Positions 1 through 7,453 of a stretch of 24,874 nt of DNA are shown piece by piece. How positions within the stretch are numbered: the stretch's first letter is position 1; each line of letters opens with the position of its first letter. This stretch comes from a virus. The translations under genes were made by a program, and so were the position numbers. Under the pieces are notes generated by a model that saw only the letters and a program-made list of their open reading frames with translations, was not told the origin of the DNA and searched no databases. Where the stretch lies: IMG/VR virus record IMGVR_UViG_3300046001_009212, positions 1 through 24,874 of that record. The stretch is one strand, 5' to 3'.

Positions 1-1376
1 TTTACTTAAAATTAGACCCTGAAAAAGGTATTGTTGGGGTACAACAACTACCAACAATAGAAATTGAAAGACATGAGGTTGGGGTTAGTGCAAAAATATC
101 AGTTGACATAACACAAGAATTAGAGAAAGACAAAAAATCCCTTCATTTTACTTGGAAGAATAAAAATATGGAATTTCAATCATGGGAGATTGCTCACTTT
201 AGATTATTAGGTGACGATAGAAAACTTCCTTACGGAACTTCAATGTTAGAAAAAGCAAGAAGAATTTGGAAACAATTATTACTATCAGAAGATGCGATGT
301 TAATTTATCGTACATCAAGAGCTCCTGAGAGAAGAATGTTCAAAGTCTTTGTGGGTAATATGAATGATGATGATGTTGAGGCATACGTAAACCGTGTTGC
401 AAACAAATTTAAAAGAGAACAAATTGTTGACAAAAATACAGGTAATGTCGATATGAGGTTTAACCAAATGGCGGTTGACCAAGATTATTTTATCCCTGTT
501 AGAGACCCATCAGCTCCTGACCCAATTACTACTTTACCTGGTGCAACTAACTTATCAGAGATTGCTGATATTGAATATATCCAAAAGAAATTATTAACCG
601 CTCTTCGTGTACCTAAAGCATTTTTAGGTTTTGAAGAAGTTGTTGGTGATGGTAAAAACTTGGCATTACAAGACATTAGATTCGCACGTACAATTAACAG
701 AATCCAAAAGAGTATGTTAGCCGAGTTAAATAAAATTGCTATTGTTCATTTATTCCTATTAGGATTTGAAGATGAACTTTCAAACTTTACTATTGGTCTT
801 ACAAATCCATCTACTCAAGCGGATTTATTAAAAATTGATGTTTGGAAAGAAAAGGTATTATTATACAAAGACTTAGTATCAGACCCAGGAAATGGTATTC
901 AAGCAACCTCATCTACATGGGCTAAGAAACATATTTTTGGATGGTCAGATGAAGAAGTTCGTTTAGATTTACAACAACAAAGAATTGAAAGAGCAGTTGG
1001 GGAAGAACTTAAAGCGACTGCAACAGTTATTACTAAAACAGGATTATTTGATAACATAGACAAATTATACGGAAGTGCAACAGGTGCAACACCAGCAGTA
1101 GGTGCAGAAACAACACCAGGAGGAACTGAAGAATTAAGTTCACCACCATCATTTGGGGGAGGAGAGGAATTACCTGACCTTGGAGCTGAAGCACCACCGG
1201 CAGGAGAAGCTCCACCGGGAGGGGAGCCTGAATTAGCTCCCGAATCTAAGAAAAAAGACTTAAATATTTTGATAGAAAACAATTTAATTGAGGGGTCTTC
1301 TATGATAAACTTAGGTCATGGACAAGATTCTTTAGGAGAAATTTCAAAAGAACTTGATAAGTTATTAAATTCGTAA
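1..1376 (+). CDS. 20: Portal vertex protein, T4 gp20-like (5' end missing)
   Basis: This is the portal protein, the dodecameric ring at the head vertex through which DNA is packaged and to which the tail attaches. The frame is open from position 3 to the stop at 1374-1376, so the gene enters from the left; the ATG at 168 is internal. It contains the gp20 hallmarks LPYGTSMLEKARRIWKQL and IYRTSRAPERRMFKV (RAPERR at 318-335), then VGN, a PGATNLSEIADIEYIQKKL stretch and ALRVPKAFLGFE. About 457 residues are present, against 524 in T4 gp20. The C-terminal ~100 residues are unusual: a Gly/Pro/Glu-rich low-complexity linker, then a short helical tail with LIENNLIEG that resembles a peptide in neighbouring head proteins. 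The next gene starts 13 nt after the stop. Family assignment is firm; the role of the tail is inferred. Confidence 0.95.
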   Translation, partial: YLKLDPEKGIVGVQQLPTIEIERHEVGVSAKISVDITQELEKDKKSLHFTWKNKNMEFQSWEIAHFRLLGDDRKLPYGTSMLEKARRIWKQLLLSEDAMLIYRTSRAPERRMFKVFVGNMNDDDVEAYVNRVANKFKREQIVDKNTGNVDMRFNQMAVDQDYFIPVRDPSAPDPITTLPGATNLSEIADIEYIQKKLLTALRVPKAFLGFEEVVGDGKNLALQDIRFARTINRIQKSMLAELNKIAIVHLFLLGFEDELSNFTIGLTNPSTQADLLKIDVWKEKVLLYKDLVSDPGNGIQATSSTWAKKHIFGWSDEEVRLDLQQQRIERAVGEELKATATVITKTGLFDNIDKLYGSATGATPAVGAETTPGGTEELSSPPSFGGGEELPDLGAEAPPAGEAPPGGEPELAPESKKKDLNILIENNLIEGSSMINLGHGQDSLGEISKELDKLLNS

Positions 1377-1383
1377 TATTTAT
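1376..1383 (+). promoter_or_regulatory. Candidate late promoter motif ATATTTAT
   Basis: An ATATTTAT octamer overlaps the portal stop codon and ends 6 nt before the ATG at 1390. The same motif recurs just upstream of several other virion genes here. Its assignment as a phage late promoter is inferred from that recurrence and from the gp55-like sigma gene in the window. Confidence 0.4.
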
Positions 1384-1389
1384 TTGAAA

Positions 1390-2097
1390 ATGAGTAAAAT
1401 GACTTTTGGAAAAATTAAATCCTTTATTGAGAATAATCTGCTAGAATCCTACAAAAATGAGAAGGATTTCAAGAAGACATTGAGAGAATTCAAACATAAT
1501 GTTTTGAGTAATAAATCTATGTCAAAAGCTTATGACCTATACAACCAATTGAGTACACCTCAAGGGTTAAGTGAGTCTGATGCCAAAGAATTTTTGGATG
1601 AAGGAATTTCTTTATTACAAAAAGTTTTACCGTCAATTAAATTACCAAGAACAATATCAGAATCGGTTAAAAACCGTTATAACGATATTGATACATTAGT
1701 TTATACTCAAAAGTTAAACTTAATAGAAAGAATTGAATCTAAAAAAAATATAGTTTCTATCCTTACCTCTAAACCTAATACGGTTAAAGAATCCATTAAT
1801 ATTCCCATAAAATCTATGGTTAGTATCGCTAACCAAACATTAAGAAATTATTTGGATAACTTAGATGAAAATTCTAAAAAAGAATTTATACAACTTGTTT
1901 CTGAAGACACTAAAGTTTTGGAAGATAAGTTTGAAGTTATTCGTGAAAGTGCGATTTCTAAACTTCAAACATTATTAGAAAAAGAAGAAGAAAATGAAAT
2001 TAAAACAAGAATTTCTGAAACAATTAATAAATTAAAAGACGAAAAGTTTGACCAAATGAATTTTTTAAGATTAAAAAATCTTGAATCATCAATCTAA
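1390..2097 (+). CDS. Helical head/core-associated protein, unrecognised
   Basis: This protein of about 235 residues is charged, probably all-helical and coiled-coil rich. It has no signal peptide or membrane segment. I do not recognise a family. It occupies the place of the small prohead core genes 67/68 between portal and protease in T4, so a core or head role is plausible but rests on position only. The N-terminus carries FIENNLLES (residues 12-20), resembling the portal C-terminal LIENNLIEG and containing a possible LxE prohead-protease site. I chose the ATG at 1390 over a TTG two codons upstream (1384), because the TTG touches the ATATTTAT motif. Its 3' end overlaps the convergent bS21 gene by 9 nt. 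Confidence 0.75.
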   Translation: MSKMTFGKIKSFIENNLLESYKNEKDFKKTLREFKHNVLSNKSMSKAYDLYNQLSTPQGLSESDAKEFLDEGISLLQKVLPSIKLPRTISESVKNRYNDIDTLVYTQKLNLIERIESKKNIVSILTSKPNTVKESINIPIKSMVSIANQTLRNYLDNLDENSKKEFIQLVSEDTKVLEDKFEVIRESAISKLQTLLEKEEENEIKTRISETINKLKDEKFDQMNFLRLKNLESSI

Positions 2098-2280
2098 ATT
2101 ATCTTTTTTACTTTGAATATATTTTGCCTTTAAAATCTGTGCTCTTTTAAGTACAGATTTTTTTGTATACTCTTTTCTCAGATTTAATTTTTGGTTTTGT
2201 TTTGTCTTAATGACTTTGGACTTAAGAGTCTTTAAAGCTCTTTCAATATTATCCCCACTATTAATTTTTACTATTATCAT
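2089..2280 (-). CDS. rpsU: Ribosomal protein bS21 (phage-encoded)
   Basis: This 63-residue, very basic protein matches bacterial bS21, a small-subunit protein near the 3' end of 16S rRNA that acts in translation initiation. The pattern seen is an N-terminal strand MIIVKI, then GDNIERALKTLKSKVIKTK (compare GENIERALKRxKRKxEKTG in Bacteroidota), LNLRKEYTKKSVLKR and a basic tail. The length matches Bacteroidota bS21 (about 64). Tyr54 lies in KAKYIQ; from memory, a tyrosine at this position in Flavobacterium bS21 stacks on the anti-Shine-Dalgarno region. The gene is antisense to the head operon, converges on the 1390-2097 gene with 9 nt overlap, and has no Shine-Dalgarno. A weak host-type promoter may lie upstream. 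Phage-encoded S21 is known from aquatic phages; its use here is inferred. Confidence 0.88.
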   Translation of the reverse strand: MIIVKINSGDNIERALKTLKSKVIKTKQNQKLNLRKEYTKKSVLKRAQILKAKYIQSKKDNLD

Positions 2281-2288
2281 ATAATATA

Positions 2289-2322
2289 CAAATATCTTGT
2301 TGTTTTAAAAAAATTTTGACAA
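2289..2322 (-). promoter_or_regulatory. Weak host-type promoter candidate for bS21
   Basis: On the minus strand, TTG (2320-2322) is followed after 23 nt by GATATTTG (2289-2296), one mismatch from the Bacteroidota -7 element TAnnTTTG. The spacing is at the long end for Flavobacterium promoters. The -7 box lies 8 nt upstream of the ATG, so the transcript would be almost leaderless. GATATTTG also resembles the phage (A/G)TATTTAT motif, so the promoter class is ambiguous. Confidence 0.3.
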
Positions 2323-2380
2323 TTTGAGATATATGTCTTATTTTTTTGTAGAACATAAACACATATAATAATGAAAATTA

Positions 2381-2818
2381 ATGAAAAAGGGAAAAAGTGT
2401 AAAGTTAAATTTATACAATCCAATTAAATCCGTCTACGGTACAGTAGATTCTAAAAATCTAAAATCTGTTTACATAAACATACAATCATGGGTAACCCCA
2501 AAAGAAGATTATGATAATTGGAACCGAATTGTTTCTAATTTAGGAAGAGAAATAAAACATTCTGTCTATGACTCAATAAACACTAAATTATTTCAAGATA
2601 AAAGTATTGTGGATTTAGACCTTAGAACTAGTGGAATATCTCACGGAAAAAAATCTTTTTTTAATTTAGAAATCAACCTATACACAAACTCTGAATTAGA
2701 TTTTAAATCAATTGAAATTAAAGATTCAATTAAAATAATTGTAAAATCAGTATTCAGAAACAACATACTACAAAACAAATATTTTGATTTTTCAACATCA
2801 AAAAAAACTAATGAATAA
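2381..2818 (+). CDS. Unknown protein in head cassette
   Basis: This is a predicted 145-residue soluble basic protein that I do not recognise. It alternates short hydrophobic strands (SVYINIQSWVTP, NLEINLYT, IKIIVKSVF) with polar stretches, suggesting a compact alpha/beta or beta-rich fold. There is no signal peptide, membrane segment or Cys cluster. It lies between bS21 and the protease, in the interval that holds small prohead core genes in T4. The ATG at 2381 follows an AATTA leader with no Shine-Dalgarno. Another ATG at 2371 is out of frame. It may be a head-assembly accessory, but that rests on location only. Confidence 0.7.
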   Translation: MKKGKSVKLNLYNPIKSVYGTVDSKNLKSVYINIQSWVTPKEDYDNWNRIVSNLGREIKHSVYDSINTKLFQDKSIVDLDLRTSGISHGKKSFFNLEINLYTNSELDFKSIEIKDSIKIIVKSVFRNNILQNKYFDFSTSKKTNE

Positions 2819-2836
2819 TAAACTATTGATTACCGC

Positions 2837-2844
2837 ATATTTAT
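2837..2844 (+). promoter_or_regulatory. Candidate late promoter motif ATATTTAT
   Basis: ATATTTAT ends 13 nt before the protease ATG at 2858, close to the spacing seen before the genes at 7454, 10385 and 13952 (minus). If it acts as a -10-like element, the mRNA leader would be only a few nucleotides. The promoter role is inferred. Confidence 0.45.
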
Positions 2845-2857
2845 CATAAAAGATTAA

Positions 2858-3574
2858 ATGAAAAAGTTAAGAATATTAGAGGCAAGTGAGACTGGTCACG
2901 GAATTTTAATTGAAACAGATGCGGGTTGGGTTTCCCCTAAAGAGAAACACAATGAGATTGTTTTGAAAGAAGCTAAAGAAATGGATTATAGAAACCCATT
3001 TGAATTTTATGCAGTACTACAAAAATATGATACACCAAACAGAAATGGTAGGTCATACCCTGAAAGAATCCTTAAAAGAGAAGCAGATAACTACAAACAA
3101 ACAATTGCTAAAGGGTTATCAACTTCTGAATTAAATCACCCTGAATCATCTCTTATTGATTTAGATAGAGTAGCCCACATCATTACTGATATATGGTGGG
3201 ATAAAAATATTTTAATGGGTAAGTTAAAATTATTAACTTCACCAGGGTTTCACGAAAGAGGGATTGTTTCAACTAAAGGAGACCAAGCAGCAAACTTAAT
3301 GAGACAAGGAGTTACTTTAGGGATTTCATCTCGTGGGGTTGGTTCACTTAAAAAAGTTGGGGAAAGAAATGAAGTACAAGATGATTTTGAATTAATCTGT
3401 TTTGACTTAGTGTCATCTCCATCAACACCAGGAGCTTACTTATTTTCAAATGCTGAAGATAGAGATAAGTACGAAGAAAATTTAGACGAAGAAAAAAAAT
3501 ACAAACAAAATAATGGAGTTGTTGAAAAAGAAGTTGACTTAATGAGAAAATTAAACGATTTTTTAGGAAAATAA
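2858..3574 (+). CDS. 21: Prohead core protease, T4 gp21-like
   Basis: This is the serine protease of the T4-type prohead, which cleaves scaffold and capsid proteins during head maturation and then itself. The family signature is clear: NRNGRSYP (61-68), the catalytic-His motif ELNHP (His94), and the nucleophile region GISSRG (155-160, Ser157 or Ser158), followed by CFDLVSSPSTPGA (181-193). The length of 238 is close to T4 gp21 (212). The N-terminus has RILEAS and LKEA, good matches to the (I/L)xE cleavage rule of this protease, consistent with autoprocessing. The C-terminal ~40 residues are charged and may also be removed. It lies just upstream of the scaffold and capsid genes, as in T4. Confidence 0.95.
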   Translation: MKKLRILEASETGHGILIETDAGWVSPKEKHNEIVLKEAKEMDYRNPFEFYAVLQKYDTPNRNGRSYPERILKREADNYKQTIAKGLSTSELNHPESSLIDLDRVAHIITDIWWDKNILMGKLKLLTSPGFHERGIVSTKGDQAANLMRQGVTLGISSRGVGSLKKVGERNEVQDDFELICFDLVSSPSTPGAYLFSNAEDRDKYEENLDEEKKYKQNNGVVEKEVDLMRKLNDFLGK

Positions 3575-3586
3575 AAAAACACAAAC

Positions 3587-3796
3587 ATGGAAGAAAAGTA
3601 TTTTGTTGCAAAAATTCAGTATGATTTACCTGATGAGAATACAGGTAAGATTAGAAAAATCAGAGAAGAGAAGTTAGTTAAAGGTTATTCTGTAACAGAT
3701 GTTGAGGCAAAAGTTACAAAAAAATATGAGGGGTTTACTCATGAGTGGAGAATAACGGCAGTATCGGAAAGTAAAATTGACGAAGTTATTGAGTAA
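3587..3796 (+). CDS. Small DUF4494-like protein
   Basis: This 69-residue protein begins EEKYFVAKIQYDLPDENTGK, followed by KIREEKLVKGYSVTDVEAKV. That pattern resembles the start of the Bacteroidota DUF4494 family (WF.CKVRYEK...E.YLVDALSFTEAE..I), a short beta-rich domain of unknown function found in these bacteria and their phages. The protein is shorter than cellular members. It starts 12 nt after the protease stop, with an A-rich leader and no Shine-Dalgarno, and is followed directly by a terminator, so it probably closes the protease transcript. The family call is from recalled pattern and is moderate; a role in head assembly would be a guess. Confidence 0.75.
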   Translation: MEEKYFVAKIQYDLPDENTGKIRKIREEKLVKGYSVTDVEAKVTKKYEGFTHEWRITAVSESKIDEVIE

Positions 3797-3820
3797 TTAA
3801 TTAACAATTTAAAAAATAAA

Positions 3821-3846
3821 AAAGTGGTCTTAGGGCCACTTTTTTT
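3821..3846 (+). terminator. Rho-independent terminator after protease block
   Basis: AAAGTGGTC and GGCCACTTT form a 9-bp stem (one G-T pair) with a TTAG loop, ending in a T run. It lies 24 nt after the stop of the DUF4494-like gene and separates it from the scaffold gene, which has its own promoter candidates. Confidence 0.85.
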
Positions 3847-3855
3847 GTTTAGGTA

Positions 3856-3863
3856 ATATTTAT
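3856..3863 (+). promoter_or_regulatory. Distal ATATTTAT motif upstream of scaffold gene
   Basis: ATATTTAT lies just after the terminator and 88 nt before the scaffold ATG. It may be a distal late promoter that would give a leader of roughly 80 nt. A second, closer element is present at 3922-3940, so this one may be redundant or a chance match in AT-rich DNA. Confidence 0.3.
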
Positions 3864-3921
3864 GTAATAAAATAAACTTTGTTTACAATATGGTCAAATT
3901 GAATTTTTATCATATTGGAAC

Positions 3922-3940
3922 TATTTATAAGTTATAAATA
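3922..3940 (+). promoter_or_regulatory. Palindromic late promoter element TATTTATA-AGT-TATAAATA
   Basis: TATTTATA (3922-3929) and its exact reverse complement TATAAATA (3933-3940) are separated by 3 nt. The right half is the exact T4 late promoter octamer and ends 11 nt before the scaffold ATG at 3952. The left half matches the motif used before other genes here. Whether it works as a promoter, a pair of promoters or an operator cannot be told from sequence. Confidence 0.5.
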
Positions 3941-3951
3941 ATTAATTTTTC

Positions 3952-5532
3952 ATGCAAGAAAATAACAAATTAGTACAAGAGGCACTTATTCAAATGAGAC
4001 AAGTTGAAGAAGCGATAGCCGAAAATGCAAAAGGAATACTTGCTTCAACTATGAAGGAAGAAATCAATCAGTTAGTAAAAGAATCTTTATCTGAACAAGA
4101 TGATGATGAGGTTGAATTAGATGTTGATATGGATGACGACGACATGGAAGATGTTGACGTTGACATTGATACTGATTATGAAGATGATGACGTAGACATG
4201 GATTTTGACATGGATACTGATTCTGAAGAAAGTCCGATAGACTTAACTGACGCTTCTGACGAAGAAATTCTTAAGGTGTTTAAAGCAATGGGTGAAGAAG
4301 ATGGCATCATAGTAAAAAAAGATGGTAACGATATTCACTTAACTGACAATGACTCTGATGAAGAATATCTAGTTAAGCTTGGTGAATCTGAAGAAGAATA
4401 TTACGAAGATATGGATGGAGATATGGATGAAGAACACGATGTTGATACAGAAGATGTAATTAACGCAATCTTTTCTAAAGACGGTGACGCTTCAGATATT
4501 GAAGTAGACCAAGACGACGAAGAAGTTATGTACGAAATCGAATTTGAAGAGGATGACGATATGTTAGACGAAGAGGATGACGATATGTTAGACGAAGAGG
4601 ATGACGATATGTTAGACGAAGAGGATGACGATATGTTAGACGAAGAAGACGAAGACGAAGATTTGGGCGAATCTTACAACCGAAGAAAAACTGTTAGAGA
4701 AGCAAAATCAACAATTAAACCTAAAGGTGTTGGAATTGGCTCAGGACCTAAATTCACTTACAAAGATAAAGCTGCGGGTGGATTTAAAGAGGACAAAAAA
4801 CAAGGTCCTAAATCAGTGGGTACTGGTAAAGCAAAATTTGAATACAAAGCGGGAGCAAATATGGAAGGAAAATCCAAAGTTGTTAAGGCAGAAACAAAAG
4901 AAGGTCAAGGATACAAAGACAAAGAAGATGAAAGGTTAGCAATGAAACATGGTAAAATTGCTTCAAAAGACCTTAAAACGACTAAAGCTCGTAGAGATGA
5001 CGCAGGTTTTGAAAAGAGAGAAACTAAAGAAGCTGCTAGAACTTATGGAATGGGTTCCAAAGAAGGTAGAGGACTTAGAAAAGGTATTACTAATAACAGA
5101 AATTATGTTTATGGTAATAGTGGAGTAAAAGTAGAATCTACTCAACAAGAAGTTAATATGTTGAGAGAGAAAAATGAAGAATACAGAAAAGCGTTAAATA
5201 TTTTCAGAGAAAAACTTAACGAAGTTGCAATCTTCAATTCAAACTTAGCGTATGCGACTAGATTGTTCACTGAACATTCGACTACTAAAAAAGAGAAAAT
5301 AAATATCTTAAGAAGATTTGACGATGTTGAAACTTTAAAAGAATCTAAAAATCTTTATCAGTCAATTAAAGGTGAGTTATCTAAACCAGATACAAAATCA
5401 ATTAATGAATCAGTAGAAACAAGATTAACAAAACAAGTTTCTTCAGGTTCATCATCTACACTAATTGAATCTAAAACTTACGAAAATCCTCAATTCATGA
5501 GAATGAAGGATTTGATGAGTAAATTAGGGTAA
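3952..5532 (+). CDS. 22: Prohead core scaffold, T4 gp22-like, with polyampholyte insert
   Basis: This is the internal scaffold on which the prohead shell assembles, later digested by gp21. Residues about 400-480 carry the gp22 signature: LNIFREKLNEVAIFNSNLAY, then ATRLFTEHSTTKKEKINILR and RFDDVETLKESKNLY. At 526 residues it is about twice the size of T4 gp22 (269). The extra mass is a strongly acidic segment (residues ~49-238), including four identical 8-residue Asp/Glu repeats at 200-231, followed by a Lys/Gly-rich basic segment (~243-390). Several LxE sites (for example LSE at 46-48, LIES near the C-terminus) fit protease digestion. It sits between protease and capsid genes, as in T4. The gp22 identity is firm; the role of the charged insert is unknown. 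Confidence 0.92.
   Translation: MQENNKLVQEALIQMRQVEEAIAENAKGILASTMKEEINQLVKESLSEQDDDEVELDVDMDDDDMEDVDVDIDTDYEDDDVDMDFDMDTDSEESPIDLTDASDEEILKVFKAMGEEDGIIVKKDGNDIHLTDNDSDEEYLVKLGESEEEYYEDMDGDMDEEHDVDTEDVINAIFSKDGDASDIEVDQDDEEVMYEIEFEEDDDMLDEEDDDMLDEEDDDMLDEEDDDMLDEEDEDEDLGESYNRRKTVREAKSTIKPKGVGIGSGPKFTYKDKAAGGFKEDKKQGPKSVGTGKAKFEYKAGANMEGKSKVVKAETKEGQGYKDKEDERLAMKHGKIASKDLKTTKARRDDAGFEKRETKEAARTYGMGSKEGRGLRKGITNNRNYVYGNSGVKVESTQQEVNMLREKNEEYRKALNIFREKLNEVAIFNSNLAYATRLFTEHSTTKKEKINILRRFDDVETLKESKNLYQSIKGELSKPDTKSINESVETRLTKQVSSGSSSTLIESKTYENPQFMRMKDLMSKLG
4549..4644 (+). repeat. 24-bp in-frame tandem repeat, four perfect copies
   Basis: Four identical 24-bp units run from 4549, 4573, 4597 and 4621, each encoding the eight residues EDDDMLDE. 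The copies are identical at every codon, so they look recently duplicated or homogenised. The unit is a multiple of three, so copy-number change keeps the scaffold frame. Confidence 0.97.
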
Positions 5533-5570
5533 AAAAATAAAAATAAATAAAATTAATAAAAACCAAAAAA

Positions 5571-7373
5571 ATGGGAGCATTATTAGAATCAGGTCTAGTT
5601 GGTAACATCGGGTTAAAACACCTTAAAGTTATCAAAGAAGACACAATCAACAAATGGGACAAATTAGGATTCTTAGAGGGTCTTAAAGGTCACATGAGAG
5701 AAAACGTAGCACAACTTTACGAAAACCAAGCATCGTATTTAATTAACGAAGCATCATCTACATCTGATACAGGTGCATTTGAAACTGTGGTTTTCCCAAT
5801 CGTTAGAAGAGTATTCTCTAAACTTTTGTCAAATGACATCGTTTCAGTACAAGCTATGAACTTACCAATCGGTAAATTATTCTACTTCGTACCAAATATT
5901 CAAGCATACACTGATGAATCAAACGCAAACACAGGTATCCACTACGCACCGTATGGTTCACCAAACGCGTCTGACGCACAAACACCAAACAGTGGTTATG
6001 ACTATAACAACACTAAAGACCTTTATGATAGATTCTACGAAGGTAATGAACCAGCTTTAGACCCACCAGGTTTATTTGACTATTCAAAAGGACAATTTTC
6101 TGCAATCACAGCTACGGTTACTACTGTATCATGGTTAGCGGACCAATTAGTTCCTTCAGGTTATAGTGAAGATAACTATAGAAAAGTTCTTATTGTAATG
6201 TCAGGTTTTGCATCTGATGGAGCAGGTAAATTAATCGGTCCTGACGGTCAACCGATGGATAACGAAGCGTTCTTATCTGATTTAACAGTTTATGGTGTTG
6301 CGGGTAACCCTACAACAGCAGCAAATGTTAATAACCCTTACTTATTTAGAGTTGTAACTCAAAGATATGGTAAAGGTATTGTTCAATATGGTAACAATAA
6401 CTCAACTTTAGTATTCCCTAACAGTAAAACTGATGGTGGTCAATATGACAACTTATGTGATGCTCAAGGTAAAATTTACTTAGAGGTTGATTTACAAGTA
6501 CCGGTTTGTATCACTTGTGGTGGTTCAATGGACGGTTATACAGGTTCAACTTTCTCATCTACAACAGCTTTAGATAGTGCGTTCACTGCTAAATATAGAA
6601 TCTACAAAAACTTAGAGTTTGAAGATAGAATCGGTGAGGTATCTTTCGACCTTATGTCAGTTACAGTTTCTGTAACAGAAAGAAAATTAAGAGCACAATG
6701 GTCTCCAGAAATGGCACAAGACGTTGCGGCATTCCACAACATTGATGCTGAAGCTGAATTAACGGCTTTATTATCTGAACAAGTTGCAGCTGAAATCGAC
6801 CGTGAAATCTTAAGAGATTTACGTAAAGGTGCAGCATGGAACTTACGTTGGGATTACAATGGTTGGAAACGTTTAGGTTCTTCTGCAGTTCCTTATACTC
6901 AAAAAGACTGGAACCAAACGCTTATCACAGCGATTAACCAAATCTCAGCTCAAATCCACAAATCTACATTAAGAGGTGGAGCTAACTGGATTGTTGTTTC
7001 TTCTGAAATCTCAGCTATCTTTGACGATTTAGAATACTTCCACGTATCAAACGCTTCTCCTGAGCAAGACCAATACAACATGGGTATTGAAAGAGTAGGT
7101 ACTTTAGCAGGTCGTTACCAAGTGTACAGAGACCCTTATTTCCCACCAAACCAAGTGTTATTGGGTCACAAAGGAACATCATTGTTAGACACAGGTTACA
7201 TCTACGCACCGTACGTACCTTTACAATTAACTCCAACAATGTATAACCCATTCAACTTCACACCAATCAAAGGTATCATGACTAGATACGCTAAGAAAAT
7301 GGTAAACAACCGTTTCTACGGTAGAATTACAGTTGATGGTGTAAGAACATTTGACTTAAGAGAGTTGAGATAA
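5571..7373 (+). CDS. 23: Major capsid protein, T4 gp23-like
   Basis: This is the HK97-fold major capsid protein that forms the head shell. Conserved gp23 features include an N-terminal propeptide with NKWDKLGFLEGL and ENQASYLINE, VRRVFSKLLSNDIVSVQAMN, the core block RKLRAQWSPEMAQDVAAFHN followed by IDAEAELTALL (from about residue 371), and a C-terminal TPIKGIMTRYAKKMVNNRFY. By analogy with T4 (cleaved after SFLTE), gp21 should cut after LINE at residue 60. The length of 600 exceeds T4 gp23 (521), with extra sequence around residues 110-270 where gp23 carries its insertion domain. The A-rich leader AAAAACCAAAAAAATG without Shine-Dalgarno fits strong initiation in Bacteroidota. No ATATTTAT motif lies nearby, so it may be read through from the scaffold promoter. 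Confidence 0.97.
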   Translation: MGALLESGLVGNIGLKHLKVIKEDTINKWDKLGFLEGLKGHMRENVAQLYENQASYLINEASSTSDTGAFETVVFPIVRRVFSKLLSNDIVSVQAMNLPIGKLFYFVPNIQAYTDESNANTGIHYAPYGSPNASDAQTPNSGYDYNNTKDLYDRFYEGNEPALDPPGLFDYSKGQFSAITATVTTVSWLADQLVPSGYSEDNYRKVLIVMSGFASDGAGKLIGPDGQPMDNEAFLSDLTVYGVAGNPTTAANVNNPYLFRVVTQRYGKGIVQYGNNNSTLVFPNSKTDGGQYDNLCDAQGKIYLEVDLQVPVCITCGGSMDGYTGSTFSSTTALDSAFTAKYRIYKNLEFEDRIGEVSFDLMSVTVSVTERKLRAQWSPEMAQDVAAFHNIDAEAELTALLSEQVAAEIDREILRDLRKGAAWNLRWDYNGWKRLGSSAVPYTQKDWNQTLITAINQISAQIHKSTLRGGANWIVVSSEISAIFDDLEYFHVSNASPEQDQYNMGIERVGTLAGRYQVYRDPYFPPNQVLLGHKGTSLLDTGYIYAPYVPLQLTPTMYNPFNFTPIKGIMTRYAKKMVNNRFYGRITVDGVRTFDLRELR

Positions 7374-7393
7374 TCAATATCTTATTTAACAAT

Positions 7394-7423
7394 AAAAGGG
7401 TTCCTAATGGAACCCTTTTTTTT
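7394..7423 (+). terminator. Strong Rho-independent terminator after capsid gene
   Basis: A perfect 11-bp stem, AAAAGGGTTCC with GGAACCCTTTT, closes a TAAT loop and is followed by a T run. It ends the scaffold-capsid transcript 20 nt after the capsid stop. Confidence 0.93.
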
Positions 7424-7431
7424 ATTATAGA

Positions 7432-7439
7432 GTATTTAT
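7432..7439 (+). promoter_or_regulatory. Candidate late promoter motif GTATTTAT
   Basis: GTATTTAT lies just after the capsid terminator and ends 14 nt before the ATG at 7454. The gene needs its own promoter because of the terminator. The late-promoter role is inferred from recurrence. Confidence 0.5.
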
Positions 7440-7453
7440 AATAAAATAGTAAA

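Noticed and set aside
899-1282. 127-residue open frame on the minus strand inside the portal gene
   Set aside because: It is antisense to a conserved portal protein, and its Gly/Pro/Ser-rich sequence mirrors the low-complexity portal tail.
3348-3611. 87-residue minus-strand frame across the end of the protease gene
   Set aside because: It lies opposite the conserved protease and the start of the next gene and has a Phe/Leu-rich shadow composition.
4549-4644. Possible CRISPR-like array
   Set aside because: The repeats are directly adjacent without spacers and encode protein in frame.
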